NCBI RefSeq assembly: GCF_018739885.1
Contig: NZ_JADOES010000003.1
Coordinates: 1 to 64,000 of the forward strand
From: Leptothoe spongobia TAU-MAC 1115
Lineage (GTDB): Bacteria; Cyanobacteriota; Cyanobacteriia; Phormidesmidales; Phormidesmidaceae
Direction of reading: 5' to 3'
Length of the DNA stretch: 64,000 nt
The translations under genes were made by a program, and so were the position numbers. Positions 27,052 through 36,405 of this stretch are shown piece by piece. Under the pieces are notes generated by a model, which was not told the origin of the DNA, did not search any database, and saw only the letters and a list, made by a program, of their open reading frames with translations. The stretch's first letter is position 1. Every line of letters starts with the position of its first letter.

Positions 27052-27782
27052 TAGGAGCCTTTAAAGATTCTCTCCGATAGAGAGGGATGGAGACGGTTTT
27101 CTCCAGGCATATAAGTAGCGGGAGGCCTGTTGTTATGGCCATTAACTGAGGCCTTACTAGGATCGCTAAAGGGCGGGACAAAGGCATGGCGCTCAGAATC
27201 GTAGGCAAGGATACTGCCGTCGTTGATGTGGTAGATCCAGCCGTGGAGCGATAGATTACCGCTGTGGAGCATAGAGCGAACGGCAGGGTAGGTGCGTAGA
27301 TTTTCGATTTGAGTTAATACATTTTCCGCCACCAGCATATCCAGCTTCTCAGTTTTATCTAAGTCACTGTAATGGTCTTCCACAAGCTGACGGGTCGCTT
27401 CTGTATGGATGAGCCAGTTATAGACCAGGGGCATTTTGGTTTCAAGCTGACCAATCTGCAGCAGACCCTTCATCGCACCACAGCTAGAGTGGCCGCAAAC
27501 AATAATGTGGTCTACGTCCAAAGACTTAACGGCATATTCAATCGTGGCCCCTTCACCACCGTTGGTGGCACCAAAGGGGGGGACAATATTGCCCGCATTG
27601 CGAATGACAAATAACTCCCCTAGCTCGGCCTGGGTAATCAGTTCTGGCTGGACCCGTGAGTCAGAGCAGGTAATGAACAGGGCATTGGGACTCTGGCCCT
27701 TGGCCAGGGTTGCCATTAGCTTCTTATGTTCAGGAACATAGTCTTCCTGAAACTGGCGCAGGCCCCGCATTAACTTTTTCAT
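27048..27782 (-). CDS. Beta-class carbonic anhydrase
   Basis: A 244-residue beta-carbonic anhydrase. Zinc and dyad residues lie in FITCSDSRVQPELI (Cys, Asp-Arg) and IIVCGHSSCGAMKG (His, Cys). Other blocks are FVIRNAGNIVPPFG and LHGWIYHINDGSI. It interconverts CO2 and bicarbonate. In cyanobacteria, enzymes of this class can be carboxysomal (CcaA/IcfA) or cytosolic. The C-terminal extension after the core is short, and I cannot decide its location. Confidence 0.92.
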   Translation of the reverse strand: MKKLMRGLRQFQEDYVPEHKKLMATLAKGQSPNALFITCSDSRVQPELITQAELGELFVIRNAGNIVPPFGATNGGEGATIEYAVKSLDVDHIIVCGHSSCGAMKGLLQIGQLETKMPLVYNWLIHTEATRQLVEDHYSDLDKTEKLDMLVAENVLTQIENLRTYPAVRSMLHSGNLSLHGWIYHINDGSILAYDSERHAFVPPFSDPSKASVNGHNNRPPATYMPGENRLHPSLSERIFKGSY

Positions 27783-28036
27783 CGTCCCTAGTCCTCAGTA
27801 CTCCCAGCGGGTGGCCACCATGATCACCCTTTAATTCTTATCCCATATCTTTAGAGTGCTGCGTGCAAAGTTTTACTTATCAGTGTGATTAGAAAGTGCT
27901 TGAGAAAGGTTGGGGCAGGAGCAATGCTTGAGTTCTAGAAATAGCTCTCTCAGTAGAATTTTTATGCTGAGATCTGAGCAATTTTGATAATCATCGCTAT
28001 GATCCGTAAGGCTTATTGTTGCGATCGCTAAACTCT

Positions 28037-28912
28037 ATGACTGATTTGCCTGCGATTAAGGCGATATATACCGATGGTGCTTGCTCGGGTAATCCTGGTC
28101 CGGGTGGCTGGGGCACGGTAATTTATTTTGCCAATGGTGGTGTGCATGAGCTAGGAGGCCATGCAGCGGGAACAACGAATAATCGAATGGAGATGCAGGC
28201 TGCGATCGCAGCGCTCCAATTTCTCCAACAGCATGACTACGACACCTCCATCGAACTGAATACCGATAGCAAATATCTGATCCAGGGCATTACCCAATGG
28301 ATGCGGGGTTGGAAGCGCAAGGGTTGGAAAACAGCCGCAGGTAAAGCCGTATTAAACAAAGATCTATGGCTTACCCTGGATGATCTCACTCAAAGCCTGA
28401 AGTCGGATCAAGATGTAGAAATTGACTGGAACTACGTCAAAGGCCATGCAGGCAATGTGGGCAATGAGCGATGTGATGAAATTGCCCGTGCCTTTTCCCA
28501 TCAACGTGCCATTGGTCTTAAAAAAGCAGTGGATAACAAAGCTACCGTCACCTCAAAGTCATCCTCGGCTGAAACAGTTAAGCCCAAGGAAGTGGCGAAG
28601 CCCAAGCCGATGACCACAGCTAATCCCAAAAAAGCAATTTCCGTATCTAACCCAGATCCCACCCCTAGCGATATGTCTGAAACTCGAATCACCCGCGTCA
28701 GCAATACCCTAAAACTATTGCAAGTTGCTGATGAACTGGCTAAGCAAGGGTATTTAATTACTACATCAGAATTAGTCGTCCTAACTGGAGTGTCCGCTAG
28801 TGAACTTGCCAAGCGAGGAGACGACTGGACCTGGCGCAACTGGACAGTCTCCTGTGTTAGCAGCGAGTCCGATCAGGAGAAATTCTGGCAGTTGGAGAGA
28901 ATAGAAGGCTAA
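28037..28912 (+). CDS. rnhA: Ribonuclease HI with a C-terminal extension
   Basis: I start at ATG 28037 (MTDLPAIKAIYTDGACSGNPG). Residues 1-155 are RNase HI, with active-site carboxylates in YTDGACSGNPGPGGWG, NNRMEMQAAIAAL, LNTDSKYLIQG and VKGHAGNVGNERCDEIA. It removes RNA from RNA-DNA hybrids. The protein then continues about 130 residues with a Lys/Ser/Pro linker and a second small domain (TRVSNTLKLLQVADELAKQG to DDWTWRNWTVSC) that typical bacterial RNase HI lacks. The extension is helix-rich and could be a nucleic-acid or protein-binding module. Confidence 0.9.
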   Translation: MTDLPAIKAIYTDGACSGNPGPGGWGTVIYFANGGVHELGGHAAGTTNNRMEMQAAIAALQFLQQHDYDTSIELNTDSKYLIQGITQWMRGWKRKGWKTAAGKAVLNKDLWLTLDDLTQSLKSDQDVEIDWNYVKGHAGNVGNERCDEIARAFSHQRAIGLKKAVDNKATVTSKSSSAETVKPKEVAKPKPMTTANPKKAISVSNPDPTPSDMSETRITRVSNTLKLLQVADELAKQGYLITTSELVVLTGVSASELAKRGDDWTWRNWTVSCVSSESDQEKFWQLERIEG

Positions 28913-29411
28913 AGAGCTGAAAAAATAATTTCAAGGATGGCGATAGCCCTACCCCTGACCTTGCCGTAACTCTCACTAAGCCTGAATCACCAATGATTGA
29001 ACGATACCCTACTTTCAGGGGGTTTGGGGGAGTTAGGCCCCCACGAATAGGAGGGGTTCGGGGAGGAAAGCCCTGAGCAATCCCTATCGCAATTGATCAA
29101 TGCTCAAACGATATCTCTTGGGAGGTTGGCAATTAGCAAAACCGGCTGAGTGGGGTCCATTCGAGTTCCCTTTCCGGAAATAGACAAGTTATCTCGATTA
29201 TGCATATTGGGGTTTCCCATGACTAGGGCGGTTCCGCCCGCCTTAGAACCCAACGGAAAAATATCAGTGATATCCCTAGAAACCTGTGGGGGTGATCGGT
29301 AGCTTACCTTGAGCTGAATCGAAAGGTATGCCATCAAAAAAGGGGGCTCCCCAAACGAGGACCCCCCTTTTCAAACTAAGCCTTATAACTTAGTAGCCGT
29401 AGCTCAAACGA
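28913..29411. other. Region between rnhA and psbA ends
   Basis: Convergent 3-prime regions. It holds GC-rich runs (GGGGGTTTGGGGGAG at about 29019, GGAGGGGTTCGGGGAGG at about 29050) and the psbA terminator. A 77-codon minus-strand frame at 29104-29337 begins right after the terminator T-run and is probably not a gene. Confidence 0.4.
29336..29375 (-). terminator. psbA terminator
   Basis: On the minus strand, GGGGGGTCC...GGAGCCCCC forms a GC-rich stem with a mismatch, followed by TTTTTT. It lies about 40 bases after the psbA stop. Confidence 0.8.
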
Positions 29412-30494
29412 TTAGCCATTGATTGCAGGAGCAGCCAAAGCAACAGGAGTTTCAGCACCAGCAGCTAGGTCAAGAGGGAAGTTGTGAGCGTTACGCTCGT
29501 GCATGACTTCCATACCCAGGTTGGCGCGGTTGATCACGTCAGCCCAAGTACTAACTACACGACCTTGAGAATCCAAAATGGACTGGTTAAAGTTAAACCC
29601 GTTCAAGTTGAATGCCATGGTACTAATGCCCAGTGCAGTGAACCAAATGCAAACTACCGGCCAAGCGCCTAAGAAGAAGTGCAAGGAACGGCTGTTGTTA
29701 AAGGATGCGTACTGGAAGATTAGACGACCGAAGTAGCCATGAGCAGCAACGATGTTGTAAGTCTCTTCTTCCTGGCCAAACTTGTAACCATAGTTCTGAG
29801 ATTCAACTTCAGTGGTCTCACGAACCAAGGAAGACGTCACCAAAGAACCGTGCATAGCGGAGAACAAGGAACCACCAAATACACCAGCCACACCAAGCAT
29901 GTGGAAGGGGTGCATCAGGATGTTGTGCTCAGCCTGGAAGACAAGCATGAAGTTGAAGGTACCGGAAATACCCAGAGGCATACCATCAGAGAAAGAACCC
30001 TGACCGATGGGGTAAATCAAGAATACTGCAGTTGCAGACGCCAAAGGAGCGGAGTAAGCAACACAGATCCAAGGACGCATACCCAAGCGGTAGCTCAATT
30101 CCCACTGACGACCCATGTAGCAGAAGCAGCCAATGAGGAAGTGGAAAATGACCAGCTGGTAAGGACCACCGTTATACAACCACTCATCCAAGGAAGCAGC
30201 TTCCCAGATAGGGTAGAAGTGTAGACCGATAGCGTTAGAAGAAGGAATTACTGCACCGGAGATAATGTTGTTGCCTAGAAGCAAAGAACCAGCAACAGGC
30301 TCACGGATACCGTCAATGTCGACGGGAGGAGCAGCGATGAATGCGATGACAAAGCAAGCTGTAGCAGCCAGCAGTGTAGGGATCATTAGAACACCAAACC
30401 AACCAACATAAATGCGGTTGTCAGTGCTAGTGATCCAATTACAAAACTGATCCCACGTGCTCGCCCGATCACGGGATTGCAAAGTAGAAGTCAT
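29412..30494 (-). CDS. psbA: Photosystem II reaction-centre protein D1
   Basis: A 360-residue D1 protein, five transmembrane helices, thylakoid membrane. Residue 130 is Gln ([14 protein letters not shown]), the form found in standard rather than high-light D1 isoforms. Cofactor residues are present: Tyr161/Asp170 region ([16 protein letters not shown]), Glu189-His190 in [13 protein letters not shown], His332, Glu333 and His337 in [16 protein letters not shown], and Asp342/Ala344. The last 16 residues ([16 protein letters not shown]) are the extension removed by CtpA. Cyanobacteria usually carry several psbA copies, but only one is here. The AT-rich upstream region 30495-30690 should hold its light-responsive promoter. 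Confidence 0.97.
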   Translation of the reverse strand: MTSTLQSRDRASTWDQFCNWITSTDNRIYVGWFGVLMIPTLLAATACFVIAFIAAPPVDIDGIREPVAGSLLLGNNIISGAVIPSSNAIGLHFYPIWEAASLDEWLYNGGPYQLVIFHFLIGCFCYMGRQWELSYRLGMRPWICVAYSAPLASATAVFLIYPIGQGSFSDGMPLGISGTFNFMLVFQAEHNILMHPFHMLGVAGVFGGSLFSAMHGSLVTSSLVRETTEVESQNYGYKFGQEEETYNIVAAHGYFGRLIFQYASFNNSRSLHFFLGAWPVVCIWFTALGISTMAFNLNGFNFNQSILDSQGRVVSTWADVINRANLGMEVMHERNAHNFPLDLAAGAETPVALAAPAING

Positions 30495-30691
30495 AGTGAT
30501 GAATGAATGTTATATAAACGTGAGTCGATTCTGTGAAGGTAAGCAACTAAGAAAAACCCAGTTGCTCCAATAAAATAAGAACCGGCTCGTTTATAAGATT
30601 AGTAAATATGCTTATTGGTTTGTAGGGGTAGGATACGAAACTTGCCACATCGACACACTTCTATACAAAGAGTGAGCGAGCACTCACCAAG

Positions 30692-31066
<375 letters not shown>

Positions 31067-31116
31067 TTAATGGTTAGCTGCGAATGCGGAGGCTAAGAAT
31101 TTCTTTGAACTTGCAA

Positions 31117-31464
31117 CTAATTTCCTACGGGGGGGTGAGGAAACTGCACTTGGGTATATAGCCAGTCAGCGATGAGTTTGGGGCAGTTTTTCTTGGACCA
31201 GCGTACGGCGATGTAATGGAAGGCTGGTTTTGTAAGTCGGGCAATCCATTTCATCAACCGATTCAGGCGACGGGGTTTGACTCGGTAGTTGATGAGGTTA
31301 TTGGAGCCAATGTCATAAAGGCGATCCAACACTAGCTGTAGGGTGGCCTCTTCGCGTTTAAACATGTTTTCTAGTAGGAGTTCCACGTCCTTCATATGTT
31401 CATCAGCGAGCTGCTTTTCGCGAATGGTGATAGCGACTTTAGAGGAGTTGGAAGTCGTTAGCAT
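31117..31464 (-). CDS. Hypothetical protein
   Basis: A 115-residue, strongly basic protein in its second half (VKPRRLNRLMKWIARLTKPA, VRWSKKNCPKLIADW). A helical N-terminal half (REKQLADEHMKDVELLLENM) precedes it. I do not recognise the family. It precedes the HIT gene on the same strand with 80 bases between. Its upstream side borders the comM island. Confidence 0.6.
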   Translation of the reverse strand: MLTTSNSSKVAITIREKQLADEHMKDVELLLENMFKREEATLQLVLDRLYDIGSNNLINYRVKPRRLNRLMKWIARLTKPAFHYIAVRWSKKNCPKLIADWLYTQVQFPHPPVGN

Positions 31465-31642
31465 GATTTTTAGGGTGGTTTATATATAGATGATGTTGGA
31501 GTCGCGGATGGAATATCTATTTATATAAGAGGCTCGTTGCGAGCTTTTATCCCTAATAAGCAGATACCATACTTCACAGCGTAGGATTGTGATCTTTATC
31601 CTACTGCTGATGACGCGTAGAACGCATCAGGGTGATGGGCAC

Positions 31643-31660
31643 CCTACATAAACATGTAGG
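31643..31660. repeat. Candidate recombination core A before the partial comM copy
   Basis: CCTACA and TGTAGG arms flank the 6-base centre TAAACA. The same arrangement occurs at 42014-42029 and 42805-42820 with different centres. The right arm overlaps the Shine-Dalgarno (AGGAG) of the comM copy. It is read as the crossover site of a tyrosine-recombinase element. Confidence 0.6.
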
Positions 31661-31668
31661 AGTCCACC

Positions 31669-32331
31669 ATGCTGGCAAGAATCTGGAGTGCATCGTTAGT
31701 AGGCATTGATGCTCTAAAAGTCGGTGTGGAGGTCGACCTATCGGGTGGTTTACCCGGTGTTGTCGTAGTAGGTTTGCCCGACACCGCTGTACAAGAATCA
31801 CGGGAGCGGGTGAAAGCGGCCCTGAAAAATGCCGGATTTCCGTTTCCTATGCGTAAGGTGGTGGTCAACCTGACACCGGCAGATGTACGCAAAGAAGGCC
31901 CGATTTACGACTTACCCATTGCCATTGGCATCTTGGCAGCAGCAGATCTGGTTAGCCAGGAAAATTTAGATCGTTATCTACTATTGGGTGAATTATCTCT
32001 AGACGGCACCCTGCGGCCTGTGGCGGGCGTCATGGCCATGGCAGCGGCCGCACCTCAGCTAGGCATTAATGGCCTGATTGTGCCCGAGGATAATGCTCAA
32101 GAAGCAGCGGTTGTCCCTGACCTGGAAGTCTATGGGTTTAAGACCATTGCCGATGTAGTGGAGTTTTTGAATAACCCGAGCGATCGCACCCCCCTCACCA
32201 TTAACGGCTGTGAAGCCTTAGCCCAGGCCCAGCCTCACGCAGTCGACTTACGCGACGTCAAAGGACAAGCCCAAGCTCGACGGGCACTCGAAATAGCAGC
32301 CGCAGGCGGCCATAACCTTATTTTATCTTGA
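31669..32331 (+). pseudogene. comM: 5-prime fragment of comM (YifB AAA ATPase)
   Basis: This encodes 220 residues of ComM, the same as the N-terminus of the complete gene at 42830, up to AAAGGHNLIL, then reads straight into unrelated sequence and stops. It contains the N-terminal Lon-protease-like domain but breaks off exactly before the Walker A (GPPGSGKTML) of the full gene. Against the full copy, the first about 150 bases carry around eight mismatches, almost all silent, while the remaining about 500 bases appear identical. Duplication with later conversion, or a two-step insertion, would explain this. It is not expected to have ATPase function. Confidence 0.9.
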
Positions 32332-32368
32332 GCTAAATCGAGGGATGCCTTTGTAAAAGAAGCTTTTC

Positions 32369-32392
32369 ACTTTATAGACATGTCTATAAAGT
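32369..32392. promoter_or_regulatory. Perfect 24-bp palindrome, likely operator
   Basis: ACTTTATAGACA and its exact complement abut each other without a spacer. TATGCT at about 32397 could be the -10 box, so the palindrome would cover the -35 region of the promoter for the gene at 32427. A near-copy of the core (TATAGACATATCTA) occurs at 36387. Confidence 0.65.
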
Positions 32393-32426
32393 AAGCTATG
32401 CTAAGGTCTGGCTGGGAGGTGTTTAT

Positions 32427-32954
32427 ATGAGTGTCAGCAATCCTGAAAATGAAAATTTAGTGCCAGACCCTGAGAATGTGCGCTTGTTCCCTGGATCTGA
32501 CTCTGCCCGCGAAGCAAGAGTAACTCAACGTTTAGAGCCAGGAAAAATTGGGCGTGTTAGTTATCAGGCGACGTTCTGGCCCGCTAAGCTTTTTGACGGC
32601 AACGCGGCTGTTGAAAAAGGTGCAATTGTTCAGGTTGTTGGACGCGACAACGGTCTTACCCTTTTGGTGCAGCCTATAGAAGAGCCAAAGACTGATAGTT
32701 TTCCTTTGGTTTATCCTGACGGGAGAGTATCTACAGTAAAAATTACTAATAAAAAAGCTCAGAGCGACTCACAAGCAACTGAGTTGGCTTTGAGTATTGA
32801 AGCAGATGAAACAGTATTGGTTGATGAAATTGCCGCTGAACTAGCAATTCTTTGCAAAGCTTTGAACGCTTATCATATCGCTTGTGGCGGCAATGGTCTT
32901 GAAATTGACGATTGGGAAACCCTGGTTGCAGTTCGTGAGTTAGCGGAGGTCTAA
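32427..32954 (+). CDS. NfeD-like OB-fold protein with a C-terminal partner-type domain
   Basis: 175 residues. Residues about 37-90 (LEPGKIGRVSYQATFWPAKL, then EKGAIVQVVGRDNGLTLLVQ) match the small beta-barrel of NfeD C-terminal domains. No transmembrane part is present, so it is a soluble stand-alone copy. The C-terminal about 45 residues (VDEIAAELAILCKALNAYHI, then ACGGNGLEIDDWE) form a separate helical module I do not recognise, possibly an adaptor of conflict systems. It starts an apparent operon with the next gene (2-base gap) behind a palindromic operator. Confidence 0.65.
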   Translation: MSVSNPENENLVPDPENVRLFPGSDSAREARVTQRLEPGKIGRVSYQATFWPAKLFDGNAAVEKGAIVQVVGRDNGLTLLVQPIEEPKTDSFPLVYPDGRVSTVKITNKKAQSDSQATELALSIEADETVLVDEIAAELAILCKALNAYHIACGGNGLEIDDWETLVAVRELAEV

Positions 32955-32956
32955 CC

Positions 32957-33349
32957 ATGAACGATGAGCGCTATCGCATCAGAATGCGTCAACTGCCTGG
33001 TAGTCCTCCAGATTTACTAGACAAGCTCAGGGAATCCATAGAAGAGCTTTTTGATTGTGGCCTTGCCGGTGCTACGAATTATGTTCAAGGCAGAGGGGAG
33101 CAGGAATCAGCCAAAGCAGCTGAAATCAAGGCCAAGGCGCTTGCTCAGCTAGGATCTCTACAACTGGAACGGCAGAAGCTGATTGATGAAAGAGATAAGG
33201 CTATTGCTGAGCATCAAGCTTCTATGTATGAACTGAGAACCCAAAGGCTTAAAGATGTCGTTGACAGTCTGGTTCGGCTGAAGGAAATGGGAGCTGAAGT
33301 CAAGCTTGAGGTGGTTGCTCAGGTTCTGATGCAGGCTGCTAGTGAGTAG
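32957..33349 (+). CDS. Helical coiled-coil protein of unknown function
   Basis: 130 residues, predicted almost fully helical. An N-terminal segment (RIRMRQLPGSPPDLLDKLRE) is followed by a long charged heptad-like stretch with KAAEIKAKALAQLGSLQLER and KLIDERDKAIAEHQ. It is a coiled-coil candidate with no known domain. Its ATG lies two bases after the stop of the NfeD-like gene, so the two are almost certainly translated from one message and may form a complex. Confidence 0.6.
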   Translation: MNDERYRIRMRQLPGSPPDLLDKLRESIEELFDCGLAGATNYVQGRGEQESAKAAEIKAKALAQLGSLQLERQKLIDERDKAIAEHQASMYELRTQRLKDVVDSLVRLKEMGAEVKLEVVAQVLMQAASE

Positions 33350-33398
33350 GAGACGGCAAAGCATTTGCCAGAGGATGGGGTTGAGGGATGAATCAGAT

Positions 33399-33617
33399 TC
33401 ATTTTAATTTATCGCCATTTGGCTCATCCTTTTCCTTGTCAAATTCATATTCTTTCTTTAGCCCGCCAATCAGCAAAACCAAGCCCACACCACCCAGTAT
33501 TTCGTCTGCAATGCCATCTTCGAGATGAGGCCCCCCTGCGAGGACGCCATTCAGCAGAATGCTTCCTATTAGCGCATACATCATGCTGACAATTCTGCTA
33601 ACCTGCCTATCTGTCAT
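33399..33617 (-). CDS. Small two-helix membrane protein
   Basis: About 72 residues from ATG 33617 (a TTG at 33629 would add four). Two hydrophobic segments (IVSMMYALIGSILLNGVLAG and ADEILGGVGLVLLIGGL) are followed by a highly charged tail ending EKDEPNGDKLK. It converges on the helical-protein gene. The function is unknown. Confidence 0.5.
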   Translation of the reverse strand: MTDRQVSRIVSMMYALIGSILLNGVLAGGPHLEDGIADEILGGVGLVLLIGGLKKEYEFDKEKDEPNGDKLK

Positions 33618-34014
33618 GATTGGTCCCAAGTCTTTTAGATATTTTTAGCAGAGCAAAAGCAAATACAACTTGAGCTTAGGCTTATTTTACACATTAGAAA
33701 CTCAATTCCAGCCCTCGCTCCCCCATTCAAGAAAACCACTCTAGCCCTTCACAGTAAAGACGAAAGCCAATCCCAACCCTACCCCCGCCACTTCCTCCAT
33801 ACACCCCCCACCTCACCCGCTCAGCAACCGTCCAGGGCTAGGTAATCACAGCAATACGAGCGTCACCCATTGCCGTCATTTGCGGGGTCGTTTGTATGGC
33901 TTTGGTTTGGTCATAGCGGCATCTTGTATGTGTGGGTATAGGGTGCCCGGACATGGGGTTGAGGATATAAAGTATCATAAGGCTTCTGTCTTTATTTGTA
34001 GGTAGTCCTTACTA
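33618..34014. other. Intergenic region inside the island
   Basis: About 400 bases without a convincing frame. A pyrimidine-rich run (33740-33830, many CCC) contrasts with the AT-rich genes that follow, suggesting a junction of sequences of different origin. Confidence 0.4.
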
Positions 34015-34461
34015 ATGTCTTCGGAAAAGATATCAATAAAAAATAGACTCAGGATCTCATCCACACCAACTCTAATCAAAAAAGCCAAGCGTGCAGCAAA
34101 ACGGCAAAATATGCCGCTCAGCAAAAGTAGCATAATCATACTTAAGAACTTTTTGGAAGGTAAAATTGATTTAGAAAAACTAAATGAGCTTAATGATGGA
34201 GGTACTTCAACCGACCTAATAGAAAAGATGATTGTTGTACCTTTAGTGGCTGGAAATGCAAGGATTTGGAGCGGGAAAAAACAGAAAAGACAAAAAACAG
34301 TTAAAAAAAGGGCTGGATATACTATAGAGAACTTTATTGTATATACATGTAGTCTTCAAAGAGCTGTATCCAATGGTGAATCTAAGTTAGGCCGAAAGAT
34401 TGTCGTAGCTGCCTTAAAAGCAACGTTTTGCAAGGCATGGCCTATTTGCATTGTCAATTAG
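34015..34461 (+). CDS. Basic hypothetical protein
   Basis: 148 residues, very Lys/Arg-rich (IKKAKRAAKRQNMPLSKSS, WSGKKQKRQKTVKKRAGYTI). AT-rich codons are unlike those of the chromosomal genes. The N-terminal half, with a basic helix followed by LSKSSIIILKNFLEGKIDLE, could be a ribbon-helix-helix or other DNA-binding segment, but this is weak. No family is recognised. Confidence 0.5.
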   Translation: MSSEKISIKNRLRISSTPTLIKKAKRAAKRQNMPLSKSSIIILKNFLEGKIDLEKLNELNDGGTSTDLIEKMIVVPLVAGNARIWSGKKQKRQKTVKKRAGYTIENFIVYTCSLQRAVSNGESKLGRKIVVAALKATFCKAWPICIVN

Positions 34462-34553
34462 ATAACTTGTCTACAGGATTTCCTGAAGCCATTTAGATCA
34501 GTGTATTCAGGAAATCAGTAGCTATTTTAAGCTCAAGCAAATAGGCTGCAAAC

Positions 34554-35534
34554 TCAACTAGTTTCCTTAAGATTTAAATTAAATTCAGGTACTTCATGTG
34601 CTTTTACGTCAAGCACATGAAGTAATTTAATGTCTTTATCTTTTTGTTTGTATGTAAATATAATTCTGTATTGCTTCGAATCTTCATTAATTCTCAGCGG
34701 ATTTCTCAACTGAAAATAACCATTTTCGTCAGTTTTTCCTTCACCAATTGCATCATCAGGACTAACACTATCTATCTCTTGCAATTTCATTTTTGAAAGC
34801 CTTAGAGGCATTCCATCAACTTGAACTCTCCCCCAAATACTTTTTGCTAAATGACCATTTATCTCATGATATGCTCTTGCATATTTATCATAATGGCCAT
34901 TCTTTCCAAACAATAAGAGGTATTCAAGTTGAGCTTGATCTACCAGCATATACATGGCAACAGCAGAGATTAAAAGAGTCAGCAGAGTAGGCAATTCAGT
35001 TCCACCCAAAAGAGGCGTCTGCTGTTGAAAAAGATTCAAAAAAATCTCACCAACCCCTGAACCTGTGGGGGTCTGAAGAATATCTTTTATGCTAATAAAT
35101 ATGTAAGAAAGCAAGAAAATGACTTGCAAAAAGCTATAAATAAAAAAGTAGAAAGATAGGGATGTATAAAATTTGATATATGCCCCTGATAAATAAATAA
35201 GATTTTGCATATCGGGCTTGAGATAATAGTCTAACCTATCAAAATCCCAATTATCTTCACACCAAAATCTCTCTTTATGAAGAGTCTCCCAGTTTCTTTT
35301 AGTTACTGGATAAGTTAAAGGGAAAATAATTTTTTTGGAAGAGTTAAAAGCAATTTTCGTGATGGCAGGCGAAATTATTAAGCCCGCTAATGCAGCTAAT
35401 ACAAGTGCTGCTGAAAATTGAAAAGATGGGAATACATACGGGACAAAAAGACAAACGGAGATCAAAGGAGGCAAAAATGACTCTAAAACCTCTTTGAAAC
35501 TAAATGATAAAGGTGGAGAAGAAGTAAAAGACAT
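34554..35534 (-). CDS. Membrane protein with a C-terminal beta-sandwich-like domain
   Basis: 326 residues. Hydrophobic pairs are seen at about 15-65 and 120-150, with another segment near 180-200. The C-terminal about 90 residues (IWGRVQVDGMPLRLSKMKLQ, then GEGKTDENGYFQLRNPLRI) look like a carboxypeptidase-regulatory or Cna-B-like fold, where GKTDENGYFQL is the typical turn. AT-rich. A surface or membrane stress-related role is possible but not evident. The next gene upstream on the same strand starts 24 bases away. Confidence 0.55.
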   Translation of the reverse strand: MSFTSSPPLSFSFKEVLESFLPPLISVCLFVPYVFPSFQFSAALVLAALAGLIISPAITKIAFNSSKKIIFPLTYPVTKRNWETLHKERFWCEDNWDFDRLDYYLKPDMQNLIYLSGAYIKFYTSLSFYFFIYSFLQVIFLLSYIFISIKDILQTPTGSGVGEIFLNLFQQQTPLLGGTELPTLLTLLISAVAMYMLVDQAQLEYLLLFGKNGHYDKYARAYHEINGHLAKSIWGRVQVDGMPLRLSKMKLQEIDSVSPDDAIGEGKTDENGYFQLRNPLRINEDSKQYRIIFTYKQKDKDIKLLHVLDVKAHEVPEFNLNLKETS

Positions 35535-35557
35535 ATATTTAATGTCGGGCCTTAATT

Positions 35558-36064
35558 CTAGGATCTTATTAGCGTTCTGAAGAATTTATTTTGCTCTAAA
35601 AGTTCAGACTTTCTATTCAGAACTGATCTTGGTATACACTCACGAGGTTTACATGTACTCCCTTCAACAGCCGATATATAAAGTTGCCAACCATCTTTAA
35701 TATCCTCAACTTTCATCAATTTCTTTCTAGACTTTTTACCCTTTGAAAGGGCACCAGCGACTATTGCAGCAGCAGCCCAGTAAACTTCTTCCCTAGACCT
35801 AAATTTATTTTGCTTAATAACGGGCATTAACTCTCTCACGATGAAATCTTGAGCACTTGGGTAAAACTCGTAACCCAAAGCTCGGGCCTCGGCAAGAACT
35901 TCTGAGGTAGCTTGTTTTGCTTCCTTACGAATAGGTTGAGTAGAGGCCCGTCCAGTGAACCTTGGCAGTGCAGCAGTGTCATTAGACTGGATAAGAGAAG
36001 AAGATGGCACGGTTTTAATTTTGAAAAATATGAACTTAAAACCAAACCATAATACAGTAATCAC
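35558..36064 (-). CDS. Hypothetical protein with N-terminal hydrophobic segment
   Basis: 168 residues. A hydrophobic start (VLWFGFKFIFF) is followed by a soluble helical domain (ATSEVLAEARALGYEFYPSA, REEVYWAAAAIVAGALSKGK). I do not recognise it. It reads in the same direction as the membrane protein downstream and is probably co-transcribed with it. Confidence 0.5.
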   Translation of the reverse strand: MITVLWFGFKFIFFKIKTVPSSSLIQSNDTAALPRFTGRASTQPIRKEAKQATSEVLAEARALGYEFYPSAQDFIVRELMPVIKQNKFRSREEVYWAAAAIVAGALSKGKKSRKKLMKVEDIKDGWQLYISAVEGSTCKPRECIPRSVLNRKSELLEQNKFFRTLIRS

Positions 36065-36397
36065 GATTAACTACATCTTGAATACCCCTTTTTCCTTATA
36101 TTCTGAACTTTTTAAGCCAAGACACTTAAAAGTACAGAAATGTAGCATAAGCGAAATATGTTGACCGTATGTACAAGAGCCACATACCCATAGAAGATCA
36201 TAACTCCCCATTTTTGTCAACCGTAATCTACCTAATATTTTATTACGAAATAGCTTTTTTAGAATTTTTCTTTACCCTATGATTACTTTTTTTAAAAAAC
36301 ATTAAATCCATATCTAAGGCTTACTTATGTGATTTTAGCTACATAAGCTATCTTTCTGTATCCTTTCTTTAGCAATATTTGTTCTGTATAGACATAT
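36065..36397. other. AT-rich intergenic region
   Basis: There is no coding frame of note. It contains GACCGTATGTAC at about 36168, a word resembling ATCGTATGTAC at about 42775 and ACCGTATGTAAA at about 36822, perhaps a shared binding site, and the operator-like sequence at 36387-36405. Confidence 0.4.
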
Positions 36398-36405
36398 CTA
36401 CAAAG
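36387..36405. promoter_or_regulatory. Second copy of the island operator word
   Basis: TATAGACATATCTACAAAG differs from the perfect palindrome at 32369-32392 by two bases. It overlaps the stop codon of the small gene on the minus strand, so it could mark the same regulator acting at a second place or a decayed site. Confidence 0.4.

Noticed and set aside
29104..29337. 77-codon minus-strand frame downstream of psbA
   Set aside because: Its ATG lies two bases after the terminator T-run, no ribosome-binding site is present, and the protein has no recognisable features.
29739..30224. 161-codon plus-strand frame inside psbA
   Set aside because: Antisense shadow of D1; no independent signals.
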